In this document: positions 10,908 through 22,620 of the stretch, one piece after another
Position numbering within the stretch: position 1 is the stretch's first letter
How the letters are laid out: the number at the start of each line of letters is the position of its first letter
DNA from: Archegozetes longisetosus
Lineage: Eukaryota > Arthropoda > Arachnida > Sarcoptiformes > Trhypochthoniidae
Length of the DNA stretch: 64,000 nucleotides
Direction: 5' to 3'
NCBI GenBank assembly: GCA_018873245.2
Contig: JAEMBT020000001.1
Span: 12,492,220-12,556,219, forward strand
Translations under genes and position numbers: made by a program
The notes under the pieces: model-generated
Told to the model about the DNA's origin: nothing
The model's input: only the letters and a program-made list of their open reading frames with translations
Databases searched by the model: none

Positions 10908-12337
10908 TTATTTGTAAGTGATGTCTGAAGAGCTGTAAACGCAATTGGCATCAGGTCCTGTGCCCACAGGGTCTGGTTCACCTGTAATAACATTATTAAA
11001 TATCAATTGATTAATCGGTAATAGGTTTCAAGAAATCAATGCTATCGACATTAACCGAAGAGCGTTTCCAAAGCATTTCAAGTAACTTACATTTGAGAAT
11101 TGAGTGCGATATTTCTAAACGCACTGAACCAAACTCTTTACTTAATTCTTGTTAACTAAATTACCGAAAAATATAACTAATATTAGATCGTTCAAAAAGT
11201 TTTAAAGTACAAGCGTATTAGCAAAAGAAATTGATCCTGAGTTAGTTATTATTTCAAACCTATAATCTATAATTTTCATCAAAATCCAGCGAATAGTTTG
11301 TGACAATTTAGATTCTTCGACTCAACACAGTTTTTCGAACTTTATAATAGATCTCAGTTGAGAGCGCATTCGGAAAATTGTTGAGTCGTAGAGTTGAAAA
11401 TGTCAAAAAGTCAAAACTATTATTTCGATTTTGATGAAAATCACAGCTTTTAGGTTTGAAATAATGACTGATTCAATGACCGACTCGGGTCAAATTTTAT
11501 TTGCTAGGACGCTTGCAATTTAAAACTTTCTGAACGACCTGGTATTAGGTTAAAGAAGTTAAGTTAGAAATGTGATGAACATAGAGAACAACTTTTATGT
11601 AACCAATTGACTATATTCTCAAAGGTGATCCTGGCTTAAACTCATGAAAACGCTCTTAAGCTATATGTTTTTCTGACCTGAAGTGACGCCTTGATATTTC
11701 TGGCAAATAACAATTTTCTTGCTGCTATCACCAACAATAGTGATTCGCGAGATCTTAGCTGTATCGCCCAGATTCGGATTAATGCCTACAAGTATTTTTC
11801 CGGGTGAAGTTGCTGTAATGCCATCTAAGACTACTTTTCTCGCATATTGAGTCTTGCAATTTCCACATGAACGATAGAGTTACCAAAATCATTGACTTCA
11901 AAGTTTTTGATGATCATAGTTCCAGGACCGTTGTGTTGGAATACTTTATCAGATGCTTTACGGGCACCGCCACCATTGATGGTCATTGTTTGCGATGCTT
12001 TGGTGCCTTTGAAAGTGGCCGCATCTTCGCCTACATCTTCCCACCAGATATTTTCGAGTGTACACGTACCCAAACAATGAACACCATCTGCTGCTGGAGA
12101 TCCGATTATCACATTTTTGAGAGTAGCGCCGTCTGACAGTTCGAAAATTGGCTTTTGGTCCTCTCCCTGGTCACCAGCTCCCAGTTCTGAACCAGCAATA
12201 AATCGTTGCAAACCTGCATCATAGCTTCCACTTACTTTATAGGTTGAGGTTTGAGTTTTTGTGCTTGTAGGTGTGGGCCAACTGCCATAAACACACAGTA
12301 CAAGAGTACAAATAATGGTTTGCTTCAGAAGCAACAT
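10908..12337 (-). CDS. Pectate lyase, polysaccharide lyase family 3, two exons with an apparent frameshift
   Basis: Pectate lyases of family PL3 cleave polygalacturonate by beta-elimination and need calcium. Exon 1 is 12337-11678 and exon 2 is 10981-10908; the GT-AG intron is 10982-11677. A signal peptide (about residues 1-18) precedes a Thr/Ser linker and the parallel beta-helix domain. PL3 landmarks are clear: WWEDVGEDAATFKG, INGGGA, DKVFQHNG, GTMIIKNFEVND, then SCGNC in the other frame. One base seems missing near 11879-11880: the frame changes right after Asp-Phe-Gly and then continues cleanly to the donor site. Exon lengths sum to 734 nt, so one extra base gives exactly 245 codons (244 residues), a normal PL3 size. 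It is either a recent null allele or an assembly error. The family is bacterial and fungal, with sporadic animal members; the intron and AT-rich flanks show this is animal DNA, so old horizontal transfer is likely. Confidence 0.9.
11178..11549. repeat. Hairpin MITE inside the pectate lyase intron
   Basis: An imperfect palindrome of about 370 bp filling half of the 696-bp intron. The ends read CTAATATTAGATCGTTCA and TGAACGACCTGGTATTAG, and the reverse-complement match continues through AAGTTTTAAA, CAAGCG and TTATTTCAAACCTA. Without it the intron would be about 325 bp. It has no coding capacity. Confidence 0.75.
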
Positions 12338-13961
12338 CTTTATTTTCTTGCTCTCTAAAAACTAATGACGATTCTTCGATTCGAAGAACTACTGTAAATT
12401 AAATCATGATTTCAGCTCAATATATAATCAGAATTTGTAGTCAAATTGTGTAATAATCTCTGGTTGTGTCACACTTTGATTGATTGACATTTTGTTTTTT
12501 GTGAATTCTTATGAAATTAAAACAGATGTTAGGTATGAGTAATATGTGATCAGTTATTTACTACGGTTGGCAAGTTTAACTCTGGTTAAGCCGGGACCAA
12601 ATTCTATGATATCAGACCGATATATCAACTGAAAAGGGTTAAAAACTAAAGTTACTCACTGCTCGATGAGAAACTAACTTTCCGGATGTGACAAAGTTTA
12701 TATGAATATAAAATTGTGGACCGAAATTTAAGAAAATTTATAGGTTTACTATTATTCAAATTAAGATATTTTAATAGAAGGGTAGACATGAAACTTATTT
12801 TAGTAATTTTTGCACACATTTGTGAATGTAATAAAATTTAACCACCGTAGAGAAAATAAAGAGGAGCTCCGCAGTCCTATAGAGCTCGGCCTCCGTATAT
12901 GAATTCATTTAAAGTTTCTTATATTGATTAATAAGCTGAAAATAATATATAGTTCCTCTTATGACCTTGACCTCTGACTTCTCTCATCTATCTTAAAATT
13001 TTCAAATTTAAAAGTTAGAAATTTTATTACTAAACAACCATTGAAGATTTTCAAGAATTTTTCTCCCTAATAATTTTATTTTATTATGGTTCATATATTA
13101 TTCTATCAAACAACTATTTTATAAGTCTATCGTACTGGTTTTATGATGAAAATAAATTTTCAAAAATTGCTTTAAATATGGCGCCCCAAAAGACCCAAGT
13201 CAATAGTTAGAGGATAATTTTTGCACACTCATGATGACTTGACACGCTTCAATTTTCCTTAAACATGTTGGGTCTCTTGGAGCCCCATAGTTAAAAAGAC
13301 GAAAATCTTTCAATATTTTAAATCGCGTTTTATGAAGATGAGAGTTGGAAATCTCTTTAAGATTAATTTTTCCTCAAAATCTTATGCAAACATAAGGCTT
13401 CTGTTGAAAAAATCGTTCTCTTGAAATGAATTTTTGAACGTTTGAACTCTAAAAAATTCAAACGACACATTATAGACTTTGACATTAAAATTATTACACA
13501 AACTACTTTCAATTTTGATCAGATTCAATTAAATTACGTTCATAATAGTCAAAATGTAGTCTAATTTTACTCTGAAGAAAATTAGTTTATACATATCTAT
13601 GGGGCTGGGACCAATGTCATATCGGAATCCATCTTTATGTATCCTGGAAAAATCACCTGCCGCTTGAGTATAGGTAGGGAAAAATATGTGATCTGAATAC
13701 ACAAATTTTCTGTCAAATGAAGAATGACTGGTTCAAGTATTTCATGTATTAAGTCTTCAAAACAACAGATGAAATTTCAATCATGTTATGTGCTTGACAG
13801 TGAAAAATTTTGTCAAATGTTCATAAAAATAAATATCAATCAAATGATTAGAGTATTTTGTTATTTTTTATAAAAACAGTTTTTATTTGTAATTTTATTA
13901 ATCATTTGAAGTTGTTGAAAATCAAAATAAAAACTATTATACCTTTTAAGGTATGCATGCA

Positions 13962-13963
<2 letters not shown>
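12338..13963. other. Intergenic, upstream of the pectate lyase
   Basis: No gene recognised. A TATA-like TATATAAT lies on the minus strand about 85 bp upstream of the pectate lyase start (near 12420) and could be its core promoter. The rest shows no recognisable coding or repeat structure. Confidence 0.4.

Positions 13964-14027
<64 letters not shown>
13964..14027. repeat. Compound microsatellite (CA)n(TA)n
   Basis: About 14 CA units run directly into about 17 TA units, bracketed by GCATGCAAG on the left and TTGCATGC on the right. The open frames over it are artefacts of the repeat. Confidence 0.97.
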
Positions 14028-14029
<2 letters not shown>

Positions 14030-14950
14030 CATGCACCCATTTTTAAGGAGTAGGGCTTTAAAACTCAACTCTATTGAGAAATTTTTTTCAAGTAAATTCA
14101 TTAGCAGTTTGAGTTATTTTTCACTGTATCGTTCTAATATGACCCTAAGACTACCTGAAATTAGATTATCAATTTTAATGTAAATAATTTCAGCACAAAC
14201 CCAAAATTACTATATCGTATGGGACCTACCAAAAGCATTTCAATTTGTGCACTCAAATACTCTCATGTAAGGCTGAGCTTAGAACTGTTCCGGTGATTAT
14301 TCTTGACGTAAGTGATGAAAAATATAGAATTAACAATAATTATTTATCTCATTTAAAAGCATTATTAGACTTGCAGATAATATATCCATATATCAAATTT
14401 CTAATATTTATCAATTTTTCTTATAAAATTATTTTCGTTATATTTCACCGCAAGTGAAAAATTGCTGTATGGTATGAGAACGGCATATGAGCGTCCTGAT
14501 AATAAAAACCCTATCACGAGTTAATCTATTTTTCGAATTCAGTTTTAAACATTGAGCTCAGCTCATACTTTATTCATATAATAAAATTCAATAAATGTTT
14601 AACTACACGTTATAATTAATAAACTTCATATTTAAGTTTTAACATGATAAACTTTTATATTTTTAGCTTTAACTGTGTTTTATATATTTCATTACTTCAA
14701 GTGATAGGTTTTTTATTATCGGTGCGTTTATATGTCAATCGTTAGTATTTCTTTTGTTTAACTGTTCCGGCTAGAACCCAAAAACCAATTCGTATAACTG
14801 AAGACTACAAATGTATATTTGTTTGGAAAAAGTTCACATGAAATTAAAATAATTTTGAAGTTTAGAAAAACATGTTAATTGCAAAATAAAAGGACAGAAA
14901 AATCAACTCAATCATATGCTGAACTTTAAAGACGACATAAGAGACTCCGA

Positions 14951-15849
14951 TAAAGAACATTGCCGAACCCTGCCTACCATATGTTTTTAAATATATGATA
15001 ACATATATAATCGCGATGTAAAATGTAATATTTTGGTGGGGACCCCACCCTCCGCCCCCACCGGACTCCCCATTTTAGTCGCCACCGAGGCTTACTCTTG
15101 TTCCTCCAATTCCACGCAGATATCATTCAGAAATTCTGCGGGAATTGGAATCTCGGGCAGATGTTGTGCATACCCGAGATACCACAGAACTGTCGATATG
15201 TGCGCACAACAACCGACAGTTCTGAGGCCCTGGATACAAGAGCAAGTATGAGAAGATACAGCCTCGACACCTTGTACCGCTGAAAGACCCATTTTGACGC
15301 TGTACGTTGTCCGCCATCCCAGTAGCATGTTGAGGAACCACAGGAGCTCTGGGGGCCGACGCCCTGTGGACCGTAGCGTTTTCACTATGTGAAGACATGT
15401 TTGATGGTTTTTTATATTATTCAAGCTGAACATTTTTTTTTATAAATTCACTTTTAAACGGATCTATATGTATTTTTTGACGCTGAATCCGAATATCAAA
15501 TCAAAAACTTTTCATATCGGATAGTTTTCGAGATATTCGAATTTTGTGTCGAATTTTTCGATTTTTTGATTTTAAGATTTTTGAATATATGATATATGAT
15601 TTCGATGTAGAATTTAACGCTGACTACAAATATGAAAACCATTTTTCGATATCTTTAATATCCACCGAATAAATCTATATTTTATCCCATTTTCAAACTT
15701 TAACGCCATTTAATGCTTAAACTATAAGTTGTACGGAGGTGGGCCCATTGCCAATTTCGATCAGACTGGTGACCTCTATTAAAATATATCATCAGATCAC
15801 GCGCGCCAAATTAGGCAGAATCCCATAGACTTTTCGGTAATGTTCTTTA
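14951..15849. mobile_element. DNA-transposon relic with TAAAGAACATT inverted ends
   Basis: The terminal inverted repeats are TAAAGAACATTGCCGAA at the left and its near-perfect reverse complement (A for G at one site) at the right. The interior includes a GC-rich block (15033-15400) unlike the surroundings, which encodes the protein fragment at 15092-15433. A TA target duplication is possible at both edges. The right edge abuts exactly the outer end of the inverted-repeat arm starting at 15850. Confidence 0.75.
15092..15433 (-). pseudogene. Transposon-encoded fragment with SWIM-type zinc motif
   Basis: An open frame of 113 residues with a CSC...CCAH arrangement, which fits the SWIM zinc-finger pattern CxCx(n)CxH, set in RTVGCCAHISTVLWYLGYA. 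To my knowledge this motif recurs near the C-termini of multicopy, transposon-derived proteins in many animals. No DDE catalytic core is visible and the N-terminal part is missing, so this is a remnant of the element at 14951-15849. The higher GC content marks it as foreign to the local composition. Confidence 0.55.
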
Positions 15850-16836
15850 TATTTAGAAAATTTCCAAATGTTAATTATGTTGTTTTCGAATATTAAAATA
15901 CATTTTAAGATAGTACATTTTAGAGAAAAGATAATTTTTCTTAGTAATGTCTGTATAAAGCTTTTTTAGTTTTATAATGTTTAGAAATTTCGATCAGCAT
16001 TTCAATAATTTATTCGATATTTCGAAAATTTTCTAACTAGGGCATTTGAGCTTAATTTCTTTAATTTAATTATCCGTTTCAGTACTTCTTAGGTTCACAT
16101 TAAATCTCCATTCTAATAATAATTTTACTTTTTATTCAAATTCATTCAATTCAATATATAACTAAATGTTAATCGGATATTTTAAACAAAGAAATAATCT
16201 TTGAAAATAAAACATTTCAATCTCTAATTTCGCTTTATGCTTAAGAAGAAAAAGTACTTTTAAGGAGTCTATCAATGATGGGCTTACTTAACTTTGTTTA
16301 AGAAAGTAACTACTTTTATCATCTTAATAGACTAAATCGAATGTACTATCGGCCAAAAAATTAATGTGAAAATGTGCGCTTAAAATACAGTAAAAGCCAA
16401 TAAGAATTAAACCAAATAAGAGAAAGATTGAGTAAATAATTTTGTCATATTTTAATGAGTATAATTTCTAATATCAGTCATGAAATGTGAAGCTCATCTT
16501 TAAATCTCTTTAAGTGTTATAATTTGTATCGAGCTTTAACACAAGTAACTTAAATTCATCATATAAATAATTGAGAAAAGTTTAATGTAAACAATTTATG
16601 AACTCTATCAGTAAAACGGTAAATGCAAAAGTTCATTATTTTGTTTTGCCATAGGTCAGACCTAAACTAAAGTTTATAAATGCTTTCAAAATGATAATTA
16701 TGTAAATATTAAAGCGATCCCTGAGTATGTAAGGCGCGAAAAAGCTTTTTTTAACATACTTTTTTGGTCGATAGTACTATTTATGCTGATCTTAAAGTAC
16801 GTTTCATTAGTCCGCGTGACAACATATTTTGAGTTA
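15850..16836. repeat. Inverted-repeat arm, left (pairs with 20325-20870)
   Basis: Reading right to left, 20870-20325 matches this stretch over about 550 bp at a diverged but unmistakable level. Shared landmarks are TATTTAGAAAATTT at the outer edge, TAATTTCGCTTTATGCTTAAGAAG, GGAGTCTATCAATGA and TTAGtCCGCGTGA at the inner edge. The left arm is longer because it holds a 429-bp insertion (16346-16774). The two arms enclose the GR gene at 18197-19532. Confidence 0.85.
16346..16774. mobile_element. Small non-autonomous transposon nested in the repeat arm
   Basis: The terminal inverted repeats are CTATCGGCCAAAAAA and TTTTTTGGTCGATAG, with TA on both sides. The paired arm near 20380 lacks the insertion and reads straight across, which confirms both the limits and the TA target site. 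It has no coding capacity. TA targeting suggests mobilisation by a Tc1/mariner-type transposase. Confidence 0.8.
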
Positions 16837-18195
16837 TACAGTGGCGGTTAATGAAAAATTCGAGATTATACTATTGTCATATAAATAATAAAATATTTGA
16901 CTTGCTCATTTTAAATATCACTTTTTAAAAATTTTATCTGAAAAACGAGCAGTTCATTCAAATAGTTCAAATACACAAAGCTTTCAAGAAATAAAACATT
17001 ATTTTCAAAAGAATTTAAGATCCATACAACTCAAAATGTAAGCAAAGTAGACATGAAGATAATGGTAGCAGAAAATGATAGCTTGAAATTTCTCAGCTTT
17101 GCAGTATATGCAACAAGATATGATCAGAGAAACTCAAAATAGTTTGAATATAAGTTAAATCACAAAATAAAGAAGCAAACCTTCACAGACATTGTTGAAA
17201 TTTTTTTAGATGATCAAATAACTCAATTTTGGTTATTTCTTAAGTTTTTTCAACTTTGAATAATGGTCTACAAAAATCATAAAAGCATAAACAAATTTTT
17301 GATAAATGTTTGAGAAATTATTGAAATCTGAATATGTATTAAAACCAACGATTCATTAAGTACGTTAAGTGTTTAGTCAACTGCTTATTTTTGGTAAATA
17401 CTTCAAAAATTACTACAAAGGTTTATTTCACTATTTCGCGATTTAACTTATTTTAACTAATTTTGGATTTCTCTGGATTTGATTGTAAAGTTTTCGTGTT
17501 TTGTCTTTAAAAATGATAACTTTATTTGAAGTTCACTGTTTGCCTACTAAAATGAAAACTAAAGATACATTCGATTAAAATTTGTATATAAGGAATAAGA
17601 AATGCAATAAAACAGGTGATTGACCAGAAAGAGTCAGACTTCTGGCGACTTGAAAAGATTTTAATTTCCTGCTATTTTAATCCCTATAAGGTCAATATTT
17701 GAAACCTTTTCACCTGTCAACTCTAAATATAAAATAACCACAAAAACTTGTGAAAACTTATTGCTAGACTGTACTGCAATCGACATAAAATTTTTAATTA
17801 AAACCATCTTTTAATAAATAGAAAATAATCTTAATCTCTATTCCTTTACATGATCTTCAGATTCGATGAAAAATGATGTAAAAATGATTTTTAGGCTATA
17901 GACATTTTAATGTTTATGTTTGCTTCATTCGGCACATATATAGACAGAGTAAACCGAAATTTGACTTACATGGATAGGTTGACATGTCTATTGTTGAAGT
18001 TGACCTATGACATTTAGTATGAAAATATGGTTGAAATGAGTCCAATGGTGTACTAATTATCTCTGTGACTCCTCTAAAATATTTGTTTACTTGCAGCTGG
18101 TATTACTATTCATCGAGCTATCGAAGAGAAAATTTTAACCAAAATTATATGGACTAATAACTATAAAATTACAAGTTACCAATTTTGAAATTTCT
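16837..18195. other. Intergenic, no gene recognised
   Basis: AT-rich sequence between the inverted-repeat arm and the 3' end of the GR at 18197-19532. I see no coding exon, transposase or hairpin. Confidence 0.4.
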
Positions 18196-18196
18196 A

Positions 18197-19532
18197 TTAT
18201 TTTGAGAAAAAAATAGCAAGCAACGAAAGAATCTGTTAAATGAGATAAGTTTAGAATTAAAACAATTATTTCAAATTGAATAATAAATTACTTCATAACA
18301 TCTAAAGTAATTGACTGTAAATAATTTCCAACACCAAAATCCAACTCTCCGATCACCAACTCTTTCAATGAATATCGCTAACTATTGATATAAAAATTGA
18401 AATTTCATTTCTAAACTTCTAGTGCTTACATAAATATACACTTAAAGTCTTTTACCTTAATTTTTGTTGATTTCAAAACACAATAACGAGCTCTACCTTT
18501 GAACATGAAAAGACTGTTCAATAGTTCATATGATCTTTTTGCCTCTAAATTAACTGAAGACGCAATGTTTATAATGAAAATGAAAAATATAATACCAACA
18601 ATAGTGGAGCTAAAGAATATGATTTTGAGGATCAAATTAAAGTTTGGAAATAATAGACCGTATATGCAAATGATATTGTAAAGTCCATGAAACAGCCAAA
18701 TAGATAACAAATACTTTGACCAAAAACTATCATTATAGTCATTAACCTCTGAATATATTGAACTTAAAGATCTAATAAAATTGTTTACTGATTTATTGTT
18801 ATAATTACTGATTTTCTTTTGCTTCAATTCAGTATTGATTATTTTGAGCTTAGTTTTGACATAATGACAGATTATGTAAAAGTATATGACTTGCCACGAA
18901 TTTATGTTGAATACAGAATAAACGCCAAGACTGAGTATAAGGGTGTGAGGGATACCATATAATATTACTTCCATGATTGAACAATTGATAATATATGTCA
19001 AGAAAATTTGAGAGAAAGCCACTATTGGAATAATTCTCTGAGTAATCAAATTGCAAACAAAGAATAAAGTTTTGGAAAGTTTAATCAATTTATAGATTTC
19101 CTCTTCATTTGTCAATCCAATACTTTTTGGTGAAATCAAACCTGACATCATTTTAAATACTTTGAGATAATTGAGTTTTATTCCGTTGTTGTAGTTATAA
19201 TAATATATCAATTGTGAACTCAGAGCCAGAAATATGTAAAGACTAAAAGCAATGTTATAATGAATTCTTACTCCAAGAAAATGAGAATAATCGCCAACAA
19301 TTATCAATAAGTAATCGTCTTCTTCAGATAAAAGCAGTGCAATCATATTTTTGATAAGAGATATCAAGAATATACAGAAAATTAAAACCGGATTATGAAG
19401 TTTACTAACGACCAAGCTAGGATCATTATTAAGACATAAACCAATTTTATACAAATGAGTTTCAGCTGATTTCAGAATCAAATTCTGGGGTAAAACTCTG
19501 TTTGCGTTAAGTTTAGCCATTGAGACACTCAT
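18197..19532 (-). CDS. Gustatory receptor family 7-TM chemoreceptor
   Basis: Exon 1 is 19532-18456, exon 2 is 18381-18292 and exon 3 is 18232-18197, all joined at phase-0 GT-AG sites (donors AAG|GTAAAA and GAA|GTAATT). The predicted product has about 400 residues. Hydrophobic segments lie near 48-70, 92-115, 160-180, 190-225, 265-285 and 300-325, with TM7 in exon 3. Family hallmarks are HFLGVRIH before TM2, the YYYNY loop, MMSGLISPKSIGL, FWSKYLLSIW and ASSVNLEAKRSY, then FIERVG and CWKLFTVNY in exon 2. Met5 is an alternative start that fits relatives better. In exon 3 a run of seven T ends the frame about six residues earlier than in the paralogues; one more T would restore the usual ending, so a length error or mild truncation is possible. 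Role: probable ligand-gated chemosensory channel in the plasma membrane of sensory neurons. Confidence 0.88.
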
Positions 19533-20324
19533 AAAGTGAAATGAATGATAAAATTAAAAATTTTGCATATTTCAATAAATTTTATGAATAGTTTTATTAT
19601 TGAAAAATTTTATTGATGATTTAGTTTTGACGTCAGCATCTCAATTGAATCATTTTATGAATAATTTTAGTTTTTAAATTAAAAACAAAACTTATCGATC
19701 GTCAAAAGTTGACATTTATTGCCTAATATGAAGACCCTCCAACATGAACCATTCTATGATCGAAGTTACGCTTCAGGGAATGACAGATAGTACTGACACA
19801 TCGACTCCCCGATAATTAAAAAAATTATCTCGAGTAAACCTCTTTTCTACTTTATTTTTGTAAAAAAATTCAATAAAATTCCTTGTGCTTTTGAAGTTAT
19901 AAACTTTTGAAATATAGTAGTCAATTATTTTACGCCCTGTACTTTCATTAAGTATTAATGTCAACAACTGGCTTGACTATCTTGGATAATTCGATAAATG
20001 TAAGATAACTTATATTACAGTAAGCTAATTAAAACTTAAAGACTTAAAACCAAAAAATATAGCATTAAGGATCAGATTAAAAATAGATCCATCAAAATAG
20101 AAAACTGTTTTATCAGCAGTTTATGAATATTCAAATCAATTTCACACTATAGGCTAAAGGAGACGTCATACATACAGCACCAGAAATGCTCAATAGCAGA
20201 AAATATTATACAAATGAAATACTTATAGTTTAGAGGTTATTTTACAACAATTGTTTAATATTGACATTGATATTCAAAAGACAATTTTGTTTTAATCCAC
20301 TATTTGATATCTCACATTTTACTC

Positions 20325-20870
20325 AAGATATATTTCACGCGGTCTAAAGAAGCGTATGTTAAGATCAGAACAAACAATACACTCAGCTTAGCTATTTAGA
20401 TGGTCAAAAGTACTTACTTTAGTAGAAAAATTAAGTAAGCCGTCATTGATAGACTCCTTTCTTCTTAAGCATAAAGCGAAATTAGAGGTTGAAAAGTCTT
20501 ATTTTCAAATATTATTTTATTATTTTATTTTTTTAAAATGTTTGACTGTCATTTAGTTACATATTGAATTGAATAAATTTGAATAAATATTGTTATCAAA
20601 ATAGGAATTTTAATGTTGAATCTAAAGCGTACTGAAACGGTAATTAAATTAAGATAATTGAGATCAAATGCAATAAATAGAAAATTTTCGAAATATTAAA
20701 CAAATTATTTAAGTATTGATCGAAATTTGTAAACATTATAAAATTTCAAAAAGCATTACACCGGTATTAATGAGAAAAACTACCTTTTCTAGAATATACT
20801 ATCTTGAAGTGTATTTCTAAATTCGGAAGCAAGATAATTAACATTTGAAAATTTTCTAAATATAAATTTA
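20325..20870. repeat. Inverted-repeat arm, right (pairs with 15850-16836)
   Basis: Reverse-complement counterpart of the left arm, without the 429-bp insertion. With its partner it brackets the GR at 18197-19532. Confidence 0.85.
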
Positions 20871-22354
20871 TATTGAAATAGTTGCTTTTTAAACATACCG
20901 AATGCAAAATTTTTATAATTAAAAGTCCTATTGTTATCAGGTAATATTTCAGTGTAATTCTAACACACAATTCAATACGAGGAGGTCTCCATAGAAACGG
21001 CATTTGGCGGATTATAAGAACTTTCAAATTTTCGTTTTAGAAAAGTAGTTTGAAGCTTATATAATAATCTGCCAAAGTTTCATCATATGATCCAACGGTA
21101 AAAATAAAAGCTAATTAACTTTTAATTGAGTAGTTATTTTCGCAGTAACCAATGTATTAGACTTGAAGTTTTGCGCGCAAGTGCCAAAACTATGCTAACT
21201 GCTAATACTTAACATTAGATCTATGCGAATAGCTCTAAGTTTACATACATTTCATGTGTTTTGAAAAACTAAATAAAATGCATTATATCGCTTCATTAAA
21301 TTAGGTAAAATATTAATAAGTCATATTTAATATCCCTTTAACTTTCCTGATTAATAAATTCCAATGATACTAACCAATATTTAAACTCGAGTTAAATGAC
21401 AGTTTGAACTAAAGGAGGTGTAAATAGACGGGGTTGCACAGCTTTAAGATTAAATTTCTGAAAAAATAGTGAAGTAAGAAACATAATATTTTAATATGTT
21501 ATAAAGTGTTATATACCCTTTATATAAATAAAGTATTATAATAATATCTATTACAACTTTTTAATAAATTAATTTTTACGAAAAGTATACTTAGATTGAA
21601 TTGTGCAAAACTTCATTTTTATAATCAAATATTGCTTTGTAAAAAAGTTTATTATTATAGATATTTGAAAAATTTTAGTTGAAATGTAAAAATAAGACAT
21701 TATTCCACACTTAAATAATGTTGTAAAAGTTTTACGATAGGTTAGTGAGTTTTTATATATAATAAACTGCTTTTTCATTCAAAACTTTTTTTGATTTTAA
21801 ATGAAGAGAATTTGATGATATATTAATATTTTAGCATCAGTATCAGCGTTGTGTTGAAAATTTATTATTGTTCCTAAAAGTGCTTATGTTCTATCGATTT
21901 TTATAGTCGTTATTTATTATGTAATTGTTAAGAAATTATTGATATCCCTTATTGTATTTTGATATCATAAATTTAGTCGATTCAATGAAAAATGGTTAAT
22001 TTTAAAGGTATTAATATTTTTGCAAGGCAACTCAATTTTAATATAATATAATACTTTTCAAAAGTACATCAGTTACTCTATTTATGATATCAAAATTATC
22101 AAAATTGTTCAATTTTAAATATAAAAAATTTCCGAATTTATTTTGAAAATACTGGCACAAAACAGTTTATCGTGAGGGTTGAAAAATTAATTATAAAATA
22201 GTTATTTTTGGCGTTTCAAAATCTTTCAGTAATAAAATCAATGGAAGGATAATTGATTTACTTTACTTTATGTAAAAAATTTAAAGAATTTTCTTGAAAA
22301 CCTACTGAGTTATACTAGATTTAAATCCTGCAACCCCTTCATTTATACCTCCTT
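20871..22354. other. Intergenic, no gene recognised
   Basis: AT-rich sequence with no exon or element that I can identify. Short open frames here have no recognisable content. Confidence 0.4.
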
Positions 22355-22620
22355 TATTTTCTCAACTGTGGGTCGCGAAAATAAACCAAATATGGGACAA
22401 TTTATAATTAGATGTATAGGAGTCATTTAACAAAAGTACAAAAGGACGCATTGAAAAGTGTATAGCTGCAGAGGGAGATCGAATTCAATTTTTATTTCTT
22501 TTTAGTTTTAATAATTAGAATCAAATGCATTCTTGTAATAAATTTGAGGTCAAAATATTGTAATTTTCATTAGAAACTTTACATTTACTTTTTCCGAATT
22601 TTTTGTCGCGAAGTATATAC
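22355..22620. repeat. Transposon 3' fragment, left (pairs with 28785-29050)
   Basis: Matches 28785-29050 in reverse complement over about 260 bp, with a shared core containing GAAAAGTGTATAGCTGCAGA. One frame of that core reads RIEKCIAAEGDRIQ, like the C-terminal end of mariner/IS630-type transposases (Arg-Ile, Cys-Ile, Gly). Both copies are therefore probably 3' ends of the same DNA transposon family in opposite orientation. Confidence 0.65.

Noticed and set aside
13858-14183. Two open frames across the CA/TA microsatellite
   Set aside because: They consist largely of Thr-His and Ile-Tyr runs produced by the simple repeat.
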